A DNA stretch of 27,185 bases. Source: Firmicutes bacterium UBA5389. Its GTDB lineage: Bacteria; Bacillota; DTU025. The notes under the pieces are model-generated. The model was not told where the DNA came from and did not search any database. It worked only from the letters and a program-made list of their open reading frames with translations. Every line of letters starts with the position of its first letter. Position 1 is the first letter of the stretch. The position numbers were made by a program, and so were the translations under genes. Positions 1 to 8,699 of this stretch are shown one piece after another. The stretch lies in assembly GCA_002409965.1 (NCBI GenBank), contig DHON01000081.1, positions 1-27,185 of the forward strand. Direction: 5' to 3'.

Positions 1-282
1 AGGGTTAGCACGACTTTGACGGGGTCCTGACAGCCAGCCACGGCCACTCCCCCTCAATAGCCGGATGCCTACCACTCTGGTACAATGGATGTCATAGCTA
101 TCTGCGTTGTCGTATGATCGCCGTTGGTCGTGTTCTTGTCGGGTCGTCGCCGATGCGGCATCGTCACGCTATCGCAGGATAGCGGCCTTTTTCGCCCCCT
201 AGCAGCTTGGTCCTCGTTCATCGTAGGGCAGGCGGTTCCAGCTGCGAGGTTGGTATCGATTCTAGTCGTGGGAGGCCGGATT

Positions 283-618
283 GTGGACGGAACTATGCTC
301 CCGGTAGCCAGATTTGTTCTCACCCGGGACATGCTGGAGAACAGCACAATCCCCCTGGAGGGCGAGGTAGCCCAGGCCCTGTCGCGGAAACCCAAGGTCG
401 TCAGGATGGAAATTGCCACGCCCGACAGTGAACCCATGCCAGCCATAGCACATTGGTCGGAGCGCGTCATACACTGCCCCAAGCTCGAGTCGCTCATCGG
501 AGATCCCGCCCTCTTCGCCGGCGGCGAAGCAAGGTTCGTGCTCTGTGCCGTGCGCGGTATTCACGGCATATTCGTTATTGTCCCCGCGCGAGGCCTGGAT
601 GTGGTGGGACTGGCTTGA
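283..618 (+). CDS. Hypothetical protein, first gene of the helicase unit
   Basis: I do not recognise this protein. The GTG start at 283 is chosen because GGAGG at 271-275 sits 7 bases upstream. The frame stays open back to a TTG at 124, but that start has no ribosome binding site. The 111-residue product has a balanced composition, without the Arg/Pro bias of shadow frames, and a hydrophobic C-terminal stretch. No signal peptide or known motif is visible. It overlaps the helicase start at 599 by 20 bases, which suggests translational coupling and a shared job. Minus-strand frames are also open over the same bases, so coding status is not certain. Confidence 0.45.
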   Translation: MDGTMLPVARFVLTRDMLENSTIPLEGEVAQALSRKPKVVRMEIATPDSEPMPAIAHWSERVIHCPKLESLIGDPALFAGGEARFVLCAVRGIHGIFVIVPARGLDVVGLA

Positions 619-2677
619 GCAGAAGAGTCGCTCCAGGGCCCGCGCCAGCGCAGAAGAGGGTGCGACAAAGCCTCGGCCTCGGCCTCGGCCTCGGTCTCGG
701 CCTGCCGCCAAATCGGGAGCCCTGATTCAACCGAGGCTAATATCGGCGCCTGCGCCTACGCCTGAGCCCGCGATTCCAGCCGGGCTTGCGCTAGAGTCGA
801 AACCCCAACGGGATGCCCAAGCGAAGCTCGAACTGAAGCCCGAACCGGAGCCCGCTCCCGAAACTGAGCAGCCAGCGCTGCCGCCCGACTTCGATACAGA
901 AGCCTGGCGACTGGTGGACGCGCGGCTGATTTCGTCGCCCGGCTCTCCCATCACACTAGACGACCCGTCAGTTGAGGCGATGGTCGCTCTGCTTGAGTCC
1001 GCGGCGTTCGGCACGATCGCCCAATCGCGAGTGCACGACAGATCTCTGCAACTCTCCATGAGCCCAGGCTTCGATCAGCTTCTTTCTCTGGATGCGGTCA
1101 GAGGCATTGTGCCCTTTGAATACCAGGTGGGCACCGTAAAGCAAGTGCTGCAGAAGATGCGCGGACGGGCAATCCTAGCCGATGAGGTCGGCCTGGGCAA
1201 GACCATCGAGGCCGGCCTGATTCTGATGGAGTACATCATCCGCGGGCTGGTCCGGCGGGTGCTGGTGTTGTGCCCTCCGCCTCTGATCTCCCAATGGCGC
1301 AGCGAGCTGGAGTCCAAGTTCGGCCTGGGCTTCGTGGCCTCCGACGACCCGGCGTTCGTATCACAGCCGGATCCGTGGGCATCTGAGGAGCGAATCATCG
1401 CGTCCATCGATACCGCCAAGCGCGAGCCGCACTTCTCGCGAATTGTGGCCGCGCCATTTGACATGGTTATCGTGGACGAAGCCCACCGCTGTAGGAACAG
1501 GAACACGCTAACTTGGAAGCTCGTCAATAGCGTGCAGAAGAAGTACATACTTCTCCTGACGGCAACACCCGTGCAGAATGACCTGTCCGAGTTGTTCAAC
1601 ATGATTACCCTGGTCCGCCCAGGTCAGCTCGAGACGGCATCCGAGTTCTCCCGCAAATACATCACCCGCGGCGACAGGCTGAAGCCCAGGAACGCCGCCA
1701 ACCTCAGAGACCTCATGCGCGACATCATGATACGCAACAGGCGCGAGACGTGCGGGGTAGAGCTGCCGCGAAGGCGCGCGGAGACAGTCCGGATCGCCCC
1801 GACCCCGGACGAAGCCAGGCTATACGCCGGCATCACTGATGCAGTCCGCGGCCTATTCAAGGACGCACGTTCCTCCCAAGCCCGTGAGCAACTGCGCATG
1901 GCGCTCAAGACTCTTCAGAAGGAAGCTGGCTCCAGCATGCTGGCTGCGGCGCCCACGCTCGACCGTCTGGCCGACACGCTCAGATCCCGCGGTCAGGCCG
2001 AAACGGCCGAGCACCTTGACGATCTGGCCGATGCCGGAATGTCTGTGCGCGCCTCGGCCAAGGCCGAGGCCCTGGCGTCTCTGGTTAGGCGGGCGGACAC
2101 GAAGGTGCTGGTGTTCACCGGTTACCGGGCTACCCTGGGCATGCTCGCGCGCGTCATGCGCGACAACGACACCGCGCACGCTGTCTTCTCGGGCGATATG
2201 TCCAGGCGCGAGCGCGACCGCTCGATAGAGTCGTTCCGCGCCGAAAGCCAGGTCCTGCTGTCTACGGAGACTGGCGGCGAGGGCCGCAACATGCAGTTCT
2301 GCAACGTGATGGTCAACTTCGACCTCCCATGGAACCCTATGCGGATCGAACAGCGCATAGGGCGCATCCACAGGATAGGCCAGGAGAAAGAGGTCTACGT
2401 GTTCAACCTGTCAGTCGATGGAACGCTCGAGTCGCACATCCTGGACGTGTTGGACGCCAAGATCAACATGTTCGAGCTGGTCATAGGCGAGCTAGACATG
2501 ATTCTCGGCAATGTCCAGGACGAAGAGGACTTCGAAGACACGGTGATGGACATCTGGGCCGGCGCCGCATCCGAAGCTGAGGCGGAAGACGGCATGCGCG
2601 CTGGGCGACCGCCTGGCCCAGGCCAAGGCGGAATACCAGCAGACCCGGGACTACGAAGACACGCTCTTCGGGACTGA
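599..2677 (+). CDS. SNF2/RapA-like DEAH helicase, YqhH type, C-terminus apparently frameshifted
   Basis: This is an ATP-dependent superfamily 2 helicase or translocase acting on nucleic acid or nucleoprotein in the cytoplasm. Visible motifs are I (DEVGLGKT, about residue 196), II (DEAH, 293), III (TATP, 321) and VI (QRIGRIHRIGQ, 585). From memory, the core closely resembles Bacillus subtilis YqhH, for example around GRAILADEVGLGKTIEAG. The start at 599 (MWWDWLEQ) follows GAGG; another ATG lies at 545. Residues about 20-100 form an Arg/Pro- then Glu/Pro-rich linker that is probably disordered. In the frame as given, the last 25 or so residues are Gly/Pro/Arg-rich and unlike a helicase end. The +1 frame from about 2598 reads LGDRLAQAKAEYQQTRDYED and ends at TAG 2700-2702, so the native gene probably runs to 2702. 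The exact cellular role is unknown. Confidence 0.88.
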   Translation: MWWDWLEQKSRSRARASAEEGATKPRPRPRPRSRPAAKSGALIQPRLISAPAPTPEPAIPAGLALESKPQRDAQAKLELKPEPEPAPETEQPALPPDFDTEAWRLVDARLISSPGSPITLDDPSVEAMVALLESAAFGTIAQSRVHDRSLQLSMSPGFDQLLSLDAVRGIVPFEYQVGTVKQVLQKMRGRAILADEVGLGKTIEAGLILMEYIIRGLVRRVLVLCPPPLISQWRSELESKFGLGFVASDDPAFVSQPDPWASEERIIASIDTAKREPHFSRIVAAPFDMVIVDEAHRCRNRNTLTWKLVNSVQKKYILLLTATPVQNDLSELFNMITLVRPGQLETASEFSRKYITRGDRLKPRNAANLRDLMRDIMIRNRRETCGVELPRRRAETVRIAPTPDEARLYAGITDAVRGLFKDARSSQAREQLRMALKTLQKEAGSSMLAAAPTLDRLADTLRSRGQAETAEHLDDLADAGMSVRASAKAEALASLVRRADTKVLVFTGYRATLGMLARVMRDNDTAHAVFSGDMSRRERDRSIESFRAESQVLLSTETGGEGRNMQFCNVMVNFDLPWNPMRIEQRIGRIHRIGQEKEVYVFNLSVDGTLESHILDVLDAKINMFELVIGELDMILGNVQDEEDFEDTVMDIWAGAASEAEAEDGMRAGRPPGPGQGGIPADPGLRRHALRD
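671..700 (+). repeat. Hexanucleotide tandem repeat CCTCGG x5 in helicase linker
   Basis: Five consecutive six-base units are present, the last with one C to T change. They encode Arg-Pro repeats in the N-terminal linker of the helicase. Slippage by whole units would lengthen or shorten the linker without shifting frame. Confidence 0.9.
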
Positions 2678-2759
2678 CCTGGGCACAGAACAGACGCCCT
2701 AGAACAGTCACAGATCATCGGACGCGGACCAACTGGGGTTTAGGTGGTGCAAAAGCAGA

Positions 2760-3410
2760 ATGGCTGCTGAGCCCTTCACAACCGATTTCAAAGTTTACCT
2801 TATGGATCTCGCCGCGGCCGCCGGCGGCGTTGCCGACGCTGCCAGTGCTGCTGACGCCCAGACGTTGGCCCATCCGCGGCCGCTCCTTCATCCATATTCC
2901 GAAGTGGCTGCGGTGGCCGCAGGGATACTCGAGGAGAGCGCGCTCCCTCAGCATATGGGCTATCAACGCCAGGCCGCACTGTATTGCCGACAGGAGTTGT
3001 CCAAACTCCTCCGCTACTACCACGAGACCATCGGGCAGCTCAAATCGCGCGAGGAGTCTACCACAGACGCAGACCGCCGCAGGCGCTTGGCCGCAAAGAT
3101 CCAGGCGACACTGGCCGAAAAGGAACGTCGCTCCGTGGATCTCATTGAGAGGTACCGCGTTCACGCCTCTGCCCGCCTCGACAGCGCCGCCGTGCGCATC
3201 ATGCCCAAGGTCAGAGCTCGCCTGCAAGTGCAGCATATGCGCGAAACGCTGCACCAGGACGTATTCTACAACCTGGCCTCAAGCAGCATCGAGCCCATCG
3301 CCTGCCCCGTCTGCCACCGCAGAAGCGCAGTCATGTACCCCGCGAACACCATGGCAAAACCGCCTGAGAACCTCGAAACCGACTTCGTGTGCCCGAGGCA
3401 TGTGGACTAA
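2760..3410 (+). CDS. Helicase partner protein with C-terminal CxxC zinc-ribbon-like motif
   Basis: This 216-residue protein follows the helicase by 57 bases from the inferred native stop at 2702, so the two are very likely co-transcribed. The N-terminal part is Ala-rich. Residues about 75-165 are highly charged and predicted helical (coiled-coil-like). The C-terminus carries CPVC at about 179-182 and a later C-P-R-H, a plausible metal-binding knuckle. No signal peptide or membrane segment is visible. In B. subtilis the yqhH helicase is adjacent to yqhG. The gene order here is analogous, but I cannot show sequence homology to YqhG. The ATG at 2760 has only a distant AGGTGG upstream. The frame is open back to the TAG at 2700, so the N-terminus could be longer. 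Its end lies 9 bases from the convergent dppDF stop. Confidence 0.75.
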   Translation: MAAEPFTTDFKVYLMDLAAAAGGVADAASAADAQTLAHPRPLLHPYSEVAAVAAGILEESALPQHMGYQRQAALYCRQELSKLLRYYHETIGQLKSREESTTDADRRRRLAAKIQATLAEKERRSVDLIERYRVHASARLDSAAVRIMPKVRARLQVQHMRETLHQDVFYNLASSSIEPIACPVCHRRSAVMYPANTMAKPPENLETDFVCPRHVD

Positions 3411-3419
3411 CTCAGCCGC

Positions 3420-5441
3420 CTAACCCCTATTCACCAGGTGACACGCGACCAAGTGCCCGGCGCCGGCGTCGACCAGTTCAGGCTCGCTGAGTCTACACTC
3501 AGACATGGCATATCTGCATCTTGTGTGGAATCGGCACCCAGCTGGTATGTTGATCGGGCTGGGAACATCGCCCTCCAGTAGTACCCGCTCGACCTGCGAG
3601 TCAGGATCGGGTACTGGAATTGCGGACATCAGTGCCTGGGTGTATGGATGAAGTGGGTTCCTGTATATCTCGTCGCTTGCGGCCACTTCAACGAGTTTGC
3701 CTAGGTACATGACGGCCACACGGTCGGAGATGTGCTTCACAACGGCCAGACCGTGTGCGATGAATATGTAGCTCAACCCAAACTGGTCGCGCATATCGCT
3801 CAGGAGATTGAGGATCTGGGCCTGAACCGAGACGTCAAGAGCAGAGACAGGCTCGTCACACACGATCATCTTGGGGTTCAGCGCTATGGCACGAGCTATG
3901 CCGATGCGCTGCCTCTGGCCTCCCGAGAATTCGTGCGGATAGCGGTCGATATGGTCTGCAGACAGCCCGACTATGCCCAGAAGGTTCTGTACCCTATCCC
4001 TTATCTTGCCGGGCTTTGCCGGCTCGTGTATCTCGAACGGCTCGCCCACGATTCTCCCCACTGTTAGGCGAGGGTTGAGCGAAGCGTACGGATCCTGGAA
4101 CACAATCTGTACATCCCGGCGCAGCCTCCGCAATTCCTCGGGTCGCATGGACATGACGTCCTTGCCGTCAAACACTATTCTGCCGGCATCGGGCTGGGAA
4201 AGCCGCACAAGCATCCTGCCCAGGGTGGTCTTGCCGCAGCCTGACTCGCCAACGATGCCCAAGGTTTCACCCCGTCGCAGCGAGAAACTCACCCCGTCTA
4301 CAGCACGCACTGCCGCAACCGGTCTGCCGGCGCCTCGCCTCCCGCCCACGGCGAAGTGCTTCTTCAGCCCGTCCGCGATGAGGAGCAAATCGGCCGCGCC
4401 TGAGGCACTCTCGGGTCGGTCTCTGTCGCTGGGTTCTAGAGACGGTATTCCGGCGACAACTACTCGCGCTCTCTCGTCCCCGAGCCAGCACGCCGCTTTG
4501 TGCGACTGGCCCACGCTGACCAAAGGAGGTTCTTTCTCGCGGCAGATGTCTGCCGCAAACTCACACCGCGGATGAAAACGACACCCGGCGGGCATGGACT
4601 TCGCGCTTGGGACTGTCCCCTCTATAGTAGCCAGCCTGTCCTGAGAATCGCCAAGTCGCGGCACCGACCGGAGCAGGCCTGCAGTATACGGGTGCAGAGA
4701 ACGCACAAACAGCGACCTGACATCGGCCTCTTCGACAACTTTTCCCGCGTACATCACTATCACTCTGTCGGCCATCTCCGCGACCACCCCCAGATCGTGG
4801 GTGATCAGCATCATCGCCATACCGAACTCGCTCTTGAGCTTGCGCATGAGATCTAGGATCTGCGCCTGTATGGTGACGTCCAGCGCTGTAGTGGGCTCGT
4901 CGGCTATCAGCAGCTTGGGCCGGGACGACAGAGCCATCGCTATCATCACCCTCTGCCGCATTCCCCCCGACAGTTGGTGCGGATACTCGCTCGCTCTCCG
5001 CTCGGGCTCTGGTATCCCCACGCGCCTGAGCATCTCGCAAGCTTCGCGCTCAGCCTTCTCGCCCGACAGTCCTTGATGCACGCGTATGGCCTCCGCGATC
5101 TGGCGACCGCACGTATGCACCGGGTTGAGCGACGTCATCGGTTCTTGGAATATCATAGAGATGTCCTTGCCGCGGATTCCGCACATCTCGATTTCCGTCT
5201 TGTCCAGAAGGTTCGACCCCTCAAACAGGATCTCTCCTTCGCAGATCTCCCCCGGCGGGCTGGGCACCAGTCTCATGACGGAAAGAGCAGTAACGCTCTT
5301 GCCACACCCCGATTCGCCAACCACGCCGAGAGTCTCCCCACGGCCGATGGTCAAATCCACGCCGTCGACGGAGCGCACGATGCCGCCTGTAGTTCGAAAA
5401 TGTGTGCAAAGGCCCCTTACCTCAAGCAGTGGGCTGACCAT
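3420..5441 (-). CDS. Fused DppD-DppF ATPase of a peptide ABC importer
   Basis: This cytoplasmic subunit energises oligopeptide or dipeptide import. It contains two complete ABC domains in one chain: Walker A GESGCGKS at residues 42-49 and again near 400, each followed by an LSGG-type signature (LSGGMRQR; FSGGQRQR), Walker B (ADEPTTALD; CDEPVSALD) and an H-loop. Each half ends with the Cys-rich oligopeptide C-terminal motif (AGCRFHPRC; AGCRFHTRC) typical of DppD/OppD and DppF/OppF. At 673 residues it equals the two usual separate proteins joined. The ATG at 5441 has an excellent AGGAGG 7 bases upstream. It is the last gene of the operon, while its partner permeases lie about 5 kb upstream, separated by the enzyme genes. 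All catalytic residues look intact. Confidence 0.94.
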   Translation of the reverse strand: MVSPLLEVRGLCTHFRTTGGIVRSVDGVDLTIGRGETLGVVGESGCGKSVTALSVMRLVPSPPGEICEGEILFEGSNLLDKTEIEMCGIRGKDISMIFQEPMTSLNPVHTCGRQIAEAIRVHQGLSGEKAEREACEMLRRVGIPEPERRASEYPHQLSGGMRQRVMIAMALSSRPKLLIADEPTTALDVTIQAQILDLMRKLKSEFGMAMMLITHDLGVVAEMADRVIVMYAGKVVEEADVRSLFVRSLHPYTAGLLRSVPRLGDSQDRLATIEGTVPSAKSMPAGCRFHPRCEFAADICREKEPPLVSVGQSHKAACWLGDERARVVVAGIPSLEPSDRDRPESASGAADLLLIADGLKKHFAVGGRRGAGRPVAAVRAVDGVSFSLRRGETLGIVGESGCGKTTLGRMLVRLSQPDAGRIVFDGKDVMSMRPEELRRLRRDVQIVFQDPYASLNPRLTVGRIVGEPFEIHEPAKPGKIRDRVQNLLGIVGLSADHIDRYPHEFSGGQRQRIGIARAIALNPKMIVCDEPVSALDVSVQAQILNLLSDMRDQFGLSYIFIAHGLAVVKHISDRVAVMYLGKLVEVAASDEIYRNPLHPYTQALMSAIPVPDPDSQVERVLLEGDVPSPINIPAGCRFHTRCRYAMSECRLSEPELVDAGAGHLVACHLVNRG

Positions 5442-5465
5442 GTCATTACCTCCTGTGCTGATGCC

Positions 5466-6605
5466 CTACAGCTGCGGCCAGTCGACTCGTCCGGCCCTTA
5501 AGGCTATCTCGGTCATGAGGTCTGCGCCGACTCGAATGCACCTTTCGTCGATAACGAATCTCGGGCTGTGCGCCGGATATGGGCCCTGCGAGCCGACCCA
5601 GAAGTAGCTTGCTGGAATCCGCTCCGCATAGAGCGCGAAGTCCTCGGATCCCATCGAGGCGCGCGACCGCTGGATTCTGGATTCTCCCAACATGTCCGCC
5701 GCCGCGCCTATCGCCACGCCCATAGCCTCCGGCGATGTCATGAGCGCCGGCGCCAACTGCGCATACTCCACATGTGCCTCACATCTGTGCGCATCGGCCG
5801 TGCTCTTAGCAATGGTGTGCACAAGATCGGCTACGGACTCGCCCACCGACTGTTCCAGATACCGCGCGGTACCCTCAAGCTCCGCGCTGTCGCCGATGAT
5901 GTTGAAAGCCGTCCCGCCCGACATGCGGCACACGCTCAGTGCAGCCGATTCGCCAGGGTCGATGGCCCGGCTCACGATCGCCTGCAGCGACATGACCACA
6001 GCGGCGCACGCCACCAAAGGGTCCTTGGTCTGATGGGGCAGGCCAGCGTGACCGCCCGCGCCCTTGACCGTTATCTTGAACCTGTCCGATGCAGCCATCG
6101 CCGCCGAGCCGTCTACGAGCTCCACACTGCCCAGAGGGACGGCGGGGCTGTTGTGCACTCCGAATGCAACCTGCACGCCGTCGAGCACTCCATCGTCGAT
6201 CATGGCCCGAGCACCCTGGAAGGTCTCCTCTGCAGGCTGGAAGATCAAGCGGACGCGCCCAGCTATCTCCGCTCGCCGCCCTGCAAGCGCCTCTGCGACC
6301 CCTATACCCATCGCCACGTGCGCATCGTGTCCGCAGGCGTGGGCCTTTCCAGCCCGCTCGCTCGCGAACTCCACTCCCGACAGGTCCTCCATAGGAAGAG
6401 CGTCCATGTCAACCCGGACGGCCACAACAGGGCCCGGGGTTCGGCCCTCAATCTCAGCTACAACGCCTGCGCCCCCGCACCTCCTGCGAGATACGCCCAG
6501 AGCAGCCAAGCAGGACATGACCATGTCAGCAGTTTCGTGCGTATCAAGCCCTATCTCAGGTCGCCGGTGCAGTTGACGACGGATCGCCACTAGGTCGATA
6601 GACAC
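5466..6605 (-). CDS. M20D amidohydrolase (hippurate / N-acyl-amino-acid hydrolase type)
   Basis: This cytoplasmic di-zinc hydrolase would cleave an N-acyl or peptide bond of an imported amino-acid conjugate. At 379 residues it is full length for the family. Metal ligands and catalytic residues are visible: RVDMDALP (64-71), HACGHDAH (89-96), PAEE (124-127), GVH (149-151), GGHAGLPH in the lid region, GSEDFA, and AHSP near residue 345. The GTG start at 6605 is preceded by a GGGGGGA run a few bases upstream. It lies 24 bases before the ATPase gene and 26 bases after the other M20 gene, so it is clearly operonic. The exact substrate cannot be read from sequence; the family covers hippurate, N-acetyl and IAA-conjugate hydrolases. 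Confidence 0.93.
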   Translation of the reverse strand: MSIDLVAIRRQLHRRPEIGLDTHETADMVMSCLAALGVSRRRCGGAGVVAEIEGRTPGPVVAVRVDMDALPMEDLSGVEFASERAGKAHACGHDAHVAMGIGVAEALAGRRAEIAGRVRLIFQPAEETFQGARAMIDDGVLDGVQVAFGVHNSPAVPLGSVELVDGSAAMAASDRFKITVKGAGGHAGLPHQTKDPLVACAAVVMSLQAIVSRAIDPGESAALSVCRMSGGTAFNIIGDSAELEGTARYLEQSVGESVADLVHTIAKSTADAHRCEAHVEYAQLAPALMTSPEAMGVAIGAAADMLGESRIQRSRASMGSEDFALYAERIPASYFWVGSQGPYPAHSPRFVIDERCIRVGADLMTEIALRAGRVDWPQL

Positions 6606-6631
6606 GCATATCCCCCCGTCAAATGCCTAAG

Positions 6632-8059
6632 TCAGAGCGCGTAAAGGAACCCGCATATCCCTCGTTCGTGCCTGCGCAGCCCCTCGACGGTTATGTACTC
6701 GTTCGCGCTGTGCGACTTGCTCCCGTGGCCCAAACCGCCACACGCCATGGGGACGCCGAGCTCCTTGGTGAACAAGTAGTGCGGCGCCACGCCTGCCGAC
6801 CGCGGCCATACCTGCACAGGCCCGGGCGCCAGCTCCCGGACTGAGCGGACCAGAGCATCCACCGGGCGCTGGTCCAGCGAACTCTGAGACGGCGGATAAG
6901 CCTGCAGCACATCGACTTTGATGTCGGGGTATCCCTGATCGCACAGGTGTTTGCGCACTGCGTCGACGACTTGATTGGGCTCCATATCGGGAACCAGTCG
7001 TATGTCCAGCCTGGCCCTGGCCTGCCGAGGGAGGATCGTGCCTGCGCTGGAGTATCCGCTGGCTATCCCGTTGAGGTTGAGGCTTGGCTCGTACAGGTAC
7101 TTCTTGAGTAGCTCCACACCGCTGAGTCCGGCCCACTTGAAACACTTCGCGCCGCCCTGCTCGCGAAGGACTACTGCCTCATCGAAGCTCTCCTCAAGCT
7201 CGCTCAGGAGGCCGGCTTCCTCCGGGGTCGGTGTTCTGACGGAGCGCGCGAAATCAGGAATCACGGTGACCTCAGAGGCATCTTTCATCCTCTTCATCGT
7301 GGCCAGCGCCTGCACCAGCCTCCACGCGGGGCTGCCAATCCAGGCCGAATGCATTGCGTGCACGTCTCGCTCGCGCGGTCCGCCCCAGTCGCCGCCCTCG
7401 CATGTCAGCTCCAGGCAAGCCATGCCCTTTATGCCAAGATACACGATGGTGGTGCCGGACGCGTTCTCGCCGAAATACGGTTGGTAGAAGCACTCGGCCG
7501 ACTTCAGCTCAGCGGCGTGCTCCCGGATGAACCCAGGAAGACTTGGGCTGCCGATCTCCTCTTCGCCCTCAACGACGAAGATCACGTTGACCGGGACCTT
7601 GTGCCCCGATCTCTGAATGGCCTCCAAGGTGTTCAGAAACCCGACTACGCAGCCCTTGCTGTTGGCGGCGCCCCGCCCGACTATGGAGGGGCCGTGCCCA
7701 GGCAGATCAACGACCTCGGCATCGAACGGCGGGACTATCCAGCCCGACTCGCGCGCCGGCTGCACATCGTAGAGCTCGTAGAAGACGATGGTCTTGTCTG
7801 CTCCCGTGTCCAGACGGCCATAGACTATGGGGTGTTTGTCTGTTTCTACTATGGAGCACTCGGCGCCCAAGGAACGAATCTTGTCGGCCAGCAGCAGCGC
7901 CATCTCCTGGATCCCCCAGTCGTCCGCGCTCACACTGGGCTGACGTATGAATCGCTGTACTTCGCAGACGTGCCGATCGAAATCCCTGTCTATCTGAGCC
8001 AGTTGCCTGGCTATCTGTCGGGTCAACGGCTGGGCGGACGGCCCATGTGATTCGGTCAA
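6632..8059 (-). CDS. M20 family peptidase-like protein with substituted metal ligands
   Basis: The fold and length (475 residues) match M20 dipeptidases (carnosinase/PepV-like), which remove amino acids from short peptides. In place of the usual GHxDVQP motif it has YELYDVQP (94-101), giving Leu96 at the His metal ligand while Asp98 is kept. In place of GRGxxDxKG it has GRGAANSKG (128-136), giving Asn133 at the bridging Asp. The EGEEEIGSP motif (164-172) is retained. I recall other M20 relatives with non-His variants at the first site, so this may be a natural subfamily rather than decay. Its TTG start at 8059 overlaps the TGA of the upstream RraA-like gene (TTGA), indicating coupling. It could be a hydrolase with an altered metal site or a binding protein. 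Confidence 0.88.
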   Translation of the reverse strand: MTESHGPSAQPLTRQIARQLAQIDRDFDRHVCEVQRFIRQPSVSADDWGIQEMALLLADKIRSLGAECSIVETDKHPIVYGRLDTGADKTIVFYELYDVQPARESGWIVPPFDAEVVDLPGHGPSIVGRGAANSKGCVVGFLNTLEAIQRSGHKVPVNVIFVVEGEEEIGSPSLPGFIREHAAELKSAECFYQPYFGENASGTTIVYLGIKGMACLELTCEGGDWGGPRERDVHAMHSAWIGSPAWRLVQALATMKRMKDASEVTVIPDFARSVRTPTPEEAGLLSELEESFDEAVVLREQGGAKCFKWAGLSGVELLKKYLYEPSLNLNGIASGYSSAGTILPRQARARLDIRLVPDMEPNQVVDAVRKHLCDQGYPDIKVDVLQAYPPSQSSLDQRPVDALVRSVRELAPGPVQVWPRSAGVAPHYLFTKELGVPMACGGLGHGSKSHSANEYITVEGLRRHERGICGFLYAL

Positions 8060-8694
8060 CTGTAGATCACCGGGACGGCCTGTCCCCTCTCACTCCAGAA
8101 TGCCTTCCGGAGTTCATCTTCCTTCCGCTCCTTCTCCAAGAGCTCATCGATGATGCGGGTAGCCTCTGCGGGATCCAGGAACACCACTCCGTTGTCGTCG
8201 GCAAGCACAAGGTCGCCCGGGCGGACCAGGACTCCTCCGATGATAACCGGCTGCCGCACAGAGCCTTTCTCGCCGATGCGTCGCCCCACCAGCGGCGTGA
8301 TGTGCCGAGCAAAGCACGGAAAGTTCATGACTTCCATCTCCCTGACATCAGTCACGCTTCCATCTACCACCAGCCCGGCGAGGCCCATCCTGATCGACCT
8401 GAAAGTGCTCATCTCGCCCGCGCACGCAAATTTGCGGTCTCCGCCTGCGGCCACCACAAGCACGTCTCCAGGCCCAGCAAGTTCATAGGCCTTGCTGATG
8501 GCAGCCACGTCCATTGACTCTATCTGAACCGTAAAGGCGCTCCCCACCGCTCTCGCGCCACGGTATACCGGCCTGATGCACGGGTCGGCAAAACCATGAT
8601 CCAGCACGTGGCCCACGTTCGCGGGCGCAGTGAGCCTGTAAGCATCAATCAGTTCTGCATTCACTCTCGCAAAATCGGGTCCAACGTCTATCAA
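8056..8694 (-). CDS. RraA-fold protein lacking the signature arginine
   Basis: This is a 212-residue member of the RraA / HMG aldolase fold (COG0684), a cytoplasmic family that includes 4-hydroxy-4-methyl-2-oxoglutarate aldolase and the RNase E inhibitor RraA. Typical features are the FARHITPLVG stretch and the C-terminal GDLVLADDNGVVFLDP. The signature DGxxRD is DGSVTD here (111-116), so the arginine is Thr115. The acidic residue of the DDDGV motif is also altered to DDNGV. The TTG start at 8694 has AGGAGG 8 bases upstream, overlapping the stop of the preceding RraA gene. It pairs with a paralogue that keeps the arginine. It may be a non-catalytic partner or act on a different substrate. Confidence 0.9.
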   Translation of the reverse strand: MIDVGPDFARVNAELIDAYRLTAPANVGHVLDHGFADPCIRPVYRGARAVGSAFTVQIESMDVAAISKAYELAGPGDVLVVAAGGDRKFACAGEMSTFRSIRMGLAGLVVDGSVTDVREMEVMNFPCFARHITPLVGRRIGEKGSVRQPVIIGGVLVRPGDLVLADDNGVVFLDPAEATRIIDELLEKERKEDELRKAFWSERGQAVPVIYS

Positions 8695-8699
8695 CCAAA

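Noticed and set aside
78..86. Extended -10 (TGGTACAAT) as the helicase-unit promoter
   Set aside because: No -35 element at the right distance, and the leader to the preferred start would be about 190 bases. Possible, but not enough to annotate.
124..282. N-terminal extension of the first gene from TTG 124
   Set aside because: There is no ribosome binding site at 124, whereas GTG 283 has GGAGG at ideal spacing.
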